Shown here: in pieces, positions 59,690-64,000 of the stretch
How positions within the stretch are numbered: position 1 is the stretch's first letter
Layout: every line of letters begins with the position of its first letter
Assembly (NCBI GenBank): GCA_007922305.1
Contig: ML677351.1
Location: 11,207,966-11,271,965 of the forward strand
Length of the DNA: 64,000 nt
Direction: 5' to 3'
Origin: Dermatemys mawii
Lineage: Eukaryota; Chordata; Testudines; Dermatemydidae
Position numbers and translations under genes: made by a program
Notes under the pieces: model-generated
What the model was told of the DNA's origin: nothing
The model's database searches: none
What the model saw: the letters and a program-made list of their open reading frames with translations, nothing else

Positions 59690-60640
59690 TTATTCTCCCT
59701 CTTCCACTGAGCTATGCAAGCCCATAATGTGGGAGCAAAAAGCATCACTGACTTCTGTTGCCCTGGTGCATCCAGCTCCAGCTGTGGTAGGTGCACTTTG
59801 TGGCTGCAGGCNNNNNNNNNNGGTGCATCCAGCTCCAGCTGTGGTAGGTGCACTTTGTGGCTGCAGGCACCAATGCAGCCGGTGCCCCCAAAATAATGAT
59901 GGGGACTGTGATTCTATTGATGACAATGTCATTTGGCAAGAATAGTGTCCCCAGTTGTCCATGAGTGGCCAAAAAAACATGGCATAAAAAACGTTTCCAG
60001 TGCAACCCCAAATTAACCTTAATAATCTGCCCTCTGTGGACATGGCCTACATAACATGCAGTAGTATCCTTTGAGGTTTATGTGCTCCTTGAGGAAGGCA
60101 AACGAGTCCCATCAATATCCCCGGCACAGTTTGGAAACCCCATTTTCTCAAAGCCAGCAATTACTTCAGGATATCTTTTATGCCTGCCATATAGGGTAAA
60201 TTTCATACCTGATTGCTCAGAAACCTGCACCACCACTTTTCCCATAGTCAGCTTTGCAACACCAAACTGGTTGGCAACAGACCTGTAGTAGTCTGGAGTA
60301 GCCAGCTTCCAGATGATTATAGCAACTTAATCCTGGACCAGGATGTCTTTACGCAGCAGGATAAGGTAAGCTGCTCATAAAACTACAGAAATATAGCTTT
60401 CTTTACGCAAAAGTTCTGGACTCACTGCTGATCAGACCAGGTCTACGTGGGAATGTGGTCTCACCAGTCTCTGCCTGTGGCACTGCTCCATAAGCACCAG
60501 TCTATGCAGCGGAAATCAGTGGTTCTGCTAAGTTCCATGAACAATATCAGCCAGCTGGTCTGTCAGTGTCATCCACTTCCTCCTCCTGCTGCTTCATCAT
60601 AAGCTCCGTCAGGTGCCTTTGTCTTGAAATTTCCTTTTTT
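59690..60640 (-). pseudogene. PIF/Harbinger transposase remnant
   Basis: A minus frame of about 75 codons at 60320-60092 contains LATPDYYRSVANQFGVAK, the helix-turn-helix-like L-A-T-x-x-x-Y-R-x-V-A-x-x-F-G-V-x-K region before the catalytic core. It then contains GFEKMGFPNCAGDIDGTRLP, the G-F-x-x-x-G-F-P-N-C-x-G-x-[IV]-D-G-T box with the first catalytic aspartate of the DDE_Tnp_4 domain. A stop follows, and further pieces in other frames lead to the N gap at 59812-59821. It is a relic of a Harbinger DNA transposon, related to vertebrate HARBI1 but clearly broken. The terminal repeats were not found. Confidence 0.75.
59765..59868 (+). repeat. 47-bp exact duplication around a 10-N gap
   Basis: 59765-59811 and 59822-59868 are identical (ggtgcatccagctccagctg ... 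tggctgcaggc), separated only by ten N. It most likely shows two contig ends that overlap but were not merged, so one copy is probably artificial. Confidence 0.95.
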
Positions 60641-63600
60641 ATAAAATACAAAACCAAACCATTTTAGGCAAAGGTAAGCCTGCAGCCATATCTCAGTGCA
60701 TTAAGTGTCTATCACTTCTAAAGAATTTTATGGTTAAGAAAGAAAACATCAAACTTTAGAAACCTGGGACAGACATAGAACACAAGTACAATTTTATATT
60801 AATGTATATACACATTGGTCATCAGCAGTTAGAGTATTATAATGCTTCAGTTCTAATTCTCATCCTCTTCATCAGTTGCTTTATATCAAGTGGCAGTACA
60901 AGATCAGAAATGAAGATCTTAGTAGCAAAGGCCAGAAACTGCCTCCTTCAAGTTCAGTTTCAGTCTCTTTTTAGGTATAGACATATTAGATGGAAGACCT
61001 ATGAATTAAGGAGTGCACATATCAAGGAATGATGTCGCATCATCTTCAGTGATAAGCTCAAGAGAGAGAGACATATACTGAAACTCCAGCCAGACCTAAA
61101 GGACTTAAATGGAGATTGATTCTGGTCATGCTTGATCTGGAAGGAGGGTTTGTGCTTTGCGATTTGACTTGATTCAGATGAACAAAAGGGGCTGTGGTTA
61201 ACTTTCTTGGCAACTGAATGCATTGCAAATCCAGTTTCTATACATAAAGATCCCCAATCGTTTCCATGGAACTATGAGAATTTTCACCACCTGAGGATCT
61301 GACCATAGTTCACGTTTGAGTTTGTGGTTATTGAAGTTGGAAAACATTTTCAAATAAAACATAATCTTTGATTCTTTTAAAGAGTTAAAAATTAAATGAT
61401 ATTCAAATGAATTTAATTAACATAATTAAGTGCATAAAGGAACATTTTAGTAACGCTCAACACAACACCAGGATTTTCAAGGCCTTTTTGAACTATGTTT
61501 GCATAGTTAAGCCAAACATCATTCCTCTCATTACATTAGGTCTTGTTTATGAAAACAAAGAAACAAAAACGTGTACAAAGAGAACCACATGGTTGGTTCA
61601 TAAATCAAGTTCCTCTTTAAATGGGGAAGAGGAAAGAACCTCCCCCTGACACCTCCCCCCTCAAAAAAATTGCAGATTGAGCATCAAATGAATAAATATT
61701 TTTTTCAATCTAAACTGTAAGAAGAAGAAAATGGTGCAATACTTAACTTTTCATTATGATAATATTATGTGATTTCAATTTCAACTGTCCAGGGTCAGTG
61801 AAGATGGGCATTGGACAGTGAATTTGTGCCTTGTAGAAGTAGAACCTTACTCTGAATTGTTTGAGGTTTTTAAAATTTATTTTTCATCAGTTTTTGAAAC
61901 AACTGATGCATACACATAACTTTAACACAATTTCACCTTAACTTTTTTCTTCTGATAGAAGTATACAGTGAAAAGAAATCTCCACGTTTATGAAATACTT
62001 GTCTGATTTAATTAATTAAAAACAAATCAAACTTGGTCTGTGTATAATAGAAACAAAGTAACAAACTTTTTTCTTTGTAATAATAGGAAAGGTAAATATA
62101 GATTACCCATTTCAAATTAATTCATTGCACTTTTTATATTTGTGTTTCAGCCATCCTTAGTTCCTCATACATGCACATGGTTTTGATAACTTAGCCTTGA
62201 AGAACTATATTTCTTTCATGAATGCAAAAGATCTCATAATTCTTAAGTACCAAGGACAAAAATGTACTCTTAGATGAAAGAAATGACTGAGAAATGACAG
62301 AGGTGAAGAGTGTGTTTATTCCTTGAGAAACTTTATTTTTATATCAAGGTCTCTGTTTTGGGCTTTTGTGTTATAGTATCAGTTAATAAGTTGGAATCTG
62401 TGTCAACTGATGCTCACTAATTTGTACTAAGACTGTCCTTTCTTCTATGATTTAACTACCAGTATTTTGATCGCAAAGCATCTGTTTGTTATGAGAGAAG
62501 AAAACATAACCTTCTGTCAACCTTTAATGTCACTCTGCATTCATTTTGCCTCCTGACAGTACCTTTGATAAGTTTACGTTGGTCTGACTTCTTATATTTT
62601 TGATGATGATAATGCTTTTTTGAAAGGCAACCTTGGGTTACCAAAGGTCAACTTTCAGATAAGCATATCCATGACCATTAATATGATATTGGAAAATCCC
62701 TGTTGAAAACATAATGTGATAGAATGAATAGATAATATCCATGTCAATGTTGAATGATAGCTATTCAAGACAATTATGTTAAACTCCAGCGTGCCCAAGT
62801 AAGCTGCTTTTAGAAAATAGAACACATCCCAAATGGAAATCATTTGGCACTTATTTCTTGGTAGATCAAGAGATACTTTTACTTACGTATTTGTTTACAT
62901 GCCAGTTGAAATAGGATAGCTCACATTTCACAAAATCATATTCAGCAAAGCAGGACTAAACTATGCTAGTAGAATTTTGATTTGAAAATGCCTTTAGCAA
63001 ACGGGAATATTTCCATAGATTTATCATCAGTGGTGGAGAAAACTGCAATTTTTATTTCGATTATATTGATTTTATTTATAGCCAAAGTTTCTTATGGGGG
63101 AAAAACTGCTGTGCCATACAGTTCAGTATAGTGGAATTCCATTCATGATAGCCCACCAACTGCAGGGATACACTATTTGACTTTCTAACACATCAAGGAT
63201 TCTAGGGCAACCAGAAGGGTAATGGAGAATTCTGTAGGTAACATCACTCCCTATCTTGGTAATTGGGGCTTCCACGGAAAGGGATATGTATATACCTACT
63301 TCAAATTAGGTATCTAAGGCTCGGGACATCGAATAGCTTATCATGTCAGAGGCAAATGTTTGTGAATGACAAAGTGTTCCTTTTTACCGGAGAATATGTC
63401 GAAAAACTCATTTTAGATCAAAGATCATTTGTCAAACCCAAGTGCGTATTTTTGAATCATAAAATAAAACTAAACAAAACACCCAGAAATGTAATAACAT
63501 GTACAGACTAACAAAGAAACCCACGTTACTGTGTAATACCTCTTTAGGAAAAAGATGGGGGAAAAATATATGGCTCTATAGTTGACAAATAGCAACAGTA

Positions 63601-64000
63601 AACGTAACCTCAAATTAAAATTGAGTTTGGGTATCTGTTTAAAAACATTACTCGTTACCTGCATACAATCCTGCATATGCTTACCTGAGCACTTACTTAC
63701 CTTTACTCATTCAGTATCCCACTGGAAACAAACTTGACTTATATATGTACAGGTTTAAGTCTTTGTAGAATTGAGGCTTAAGTGCATAATTATTGGGTAA
63801 AAAGTGTTTATTACAATTATTGAGTTACATTGATTTTAATGACTGTGTACTGTTTTCTTGTTAATACTTGGGTTTTCTGGTTCTATAATGTTTCTATTGG
63901 TTGCCTTAGGTAGGCAAATATAATGAAAAAGAAAAATGCTTTTACTTTCAAAATCAAATCTATTCCTCTTAATGACTGCTATAAATGGAAGTATCACAAA
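60641..64000. other. AT-rich stretch, no recognised feature
   Basis: No transposon, gene or RNA recognised. Open frames such as 61407-61649, 63263-63511 and 63470-63676 are short and lack motifs. Confidence 0.45.

Noticed and set aside
59566..60043. Several overlapping frames containing unknown residues
   Set aside because: They arise from the duplicated 47-bp segment and the 10-N gap inside the Harbinger relic.

Overview
This 64 kb window is vertebrate nuclear DNA from a sauropsid, most probably a turtle. The repeats show it: CR1 LINEs of two 3'-end types, an L2-like LINE, MIR-type SINEs, several hAT, pogo/Tigger-like and Harbinger-related DNA transposons and miniature elements, and four tails of a Penelope-like element whose type I remember from turtle genomes. 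The species call is inference from remembered repeat families, not from a database search.

I found no convincing host protein-coding exon, tRNA, rRNA or other RNA gene. The window reads as intergenic DNA or a large intron: AT-rich and CpG-poor, with short open frames that are mostly chance or transposon relics.

Layout. 1-930: a miniature transposon split by a hAT element with a clean 8-bp target duplication. 3.5-5.8 kb: an inverted MIR, a degraded hAT transposon folded back on itself, and the end of a second copy. 9.4-9.8 kb: a possible miniature element beside a Penelope-like tail. 16.9-17.7 kb: minus-strand Ty3/gypsy integrase relic. 18.6-18.9 kb: local tandem duplication. 19.9-23.95 kb: the densest cluster, with a solo LTR, CR1, L2-like LINE, another CR1, an LTR fragment and a Penelope-like 3' end with the tail of its GIY-YIG endonuclease. 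25.1-26.6 kb: a CR1 invaded by a hAT fragment, then a miniature element. 30.1-30.8 kb: hAT. 31.3 kb: TATC microsatellite with a 10-N gap. 33.7-36.3 kb: nested miniature elements, a Penelope-like copy, a near-perfect Penelope-tail hairpin and a long-TIR element. 42.4-43.8 kb: CR1 with reverse-transcriptase relics. 47.3-48.1 kb: solo LTR with a perfect 5-bp target duplication. 49.1-49.5 kb: unidentified open frame, possibly retroviral. 53.6-54.5 kb: MIRs, one split by a palindromic miniature element. 58.0-60.6 kb: pogo/Tigger-like and hAT elements plus a PIF/Harbinger transposase relic.

No genes act together here. The most unusual features are: (a) Penelope-like tails with a hammerhead-ribozyme-like core, one pair forming a hairpin with a 49-bp perfect stem; (b) a hAT foldback whose 5' arm is an antisense copy of its own transposase dimerisation region; and (c) an exact 47-bp repeat on both sides of a 10-N gap, which looks like an assembly error.
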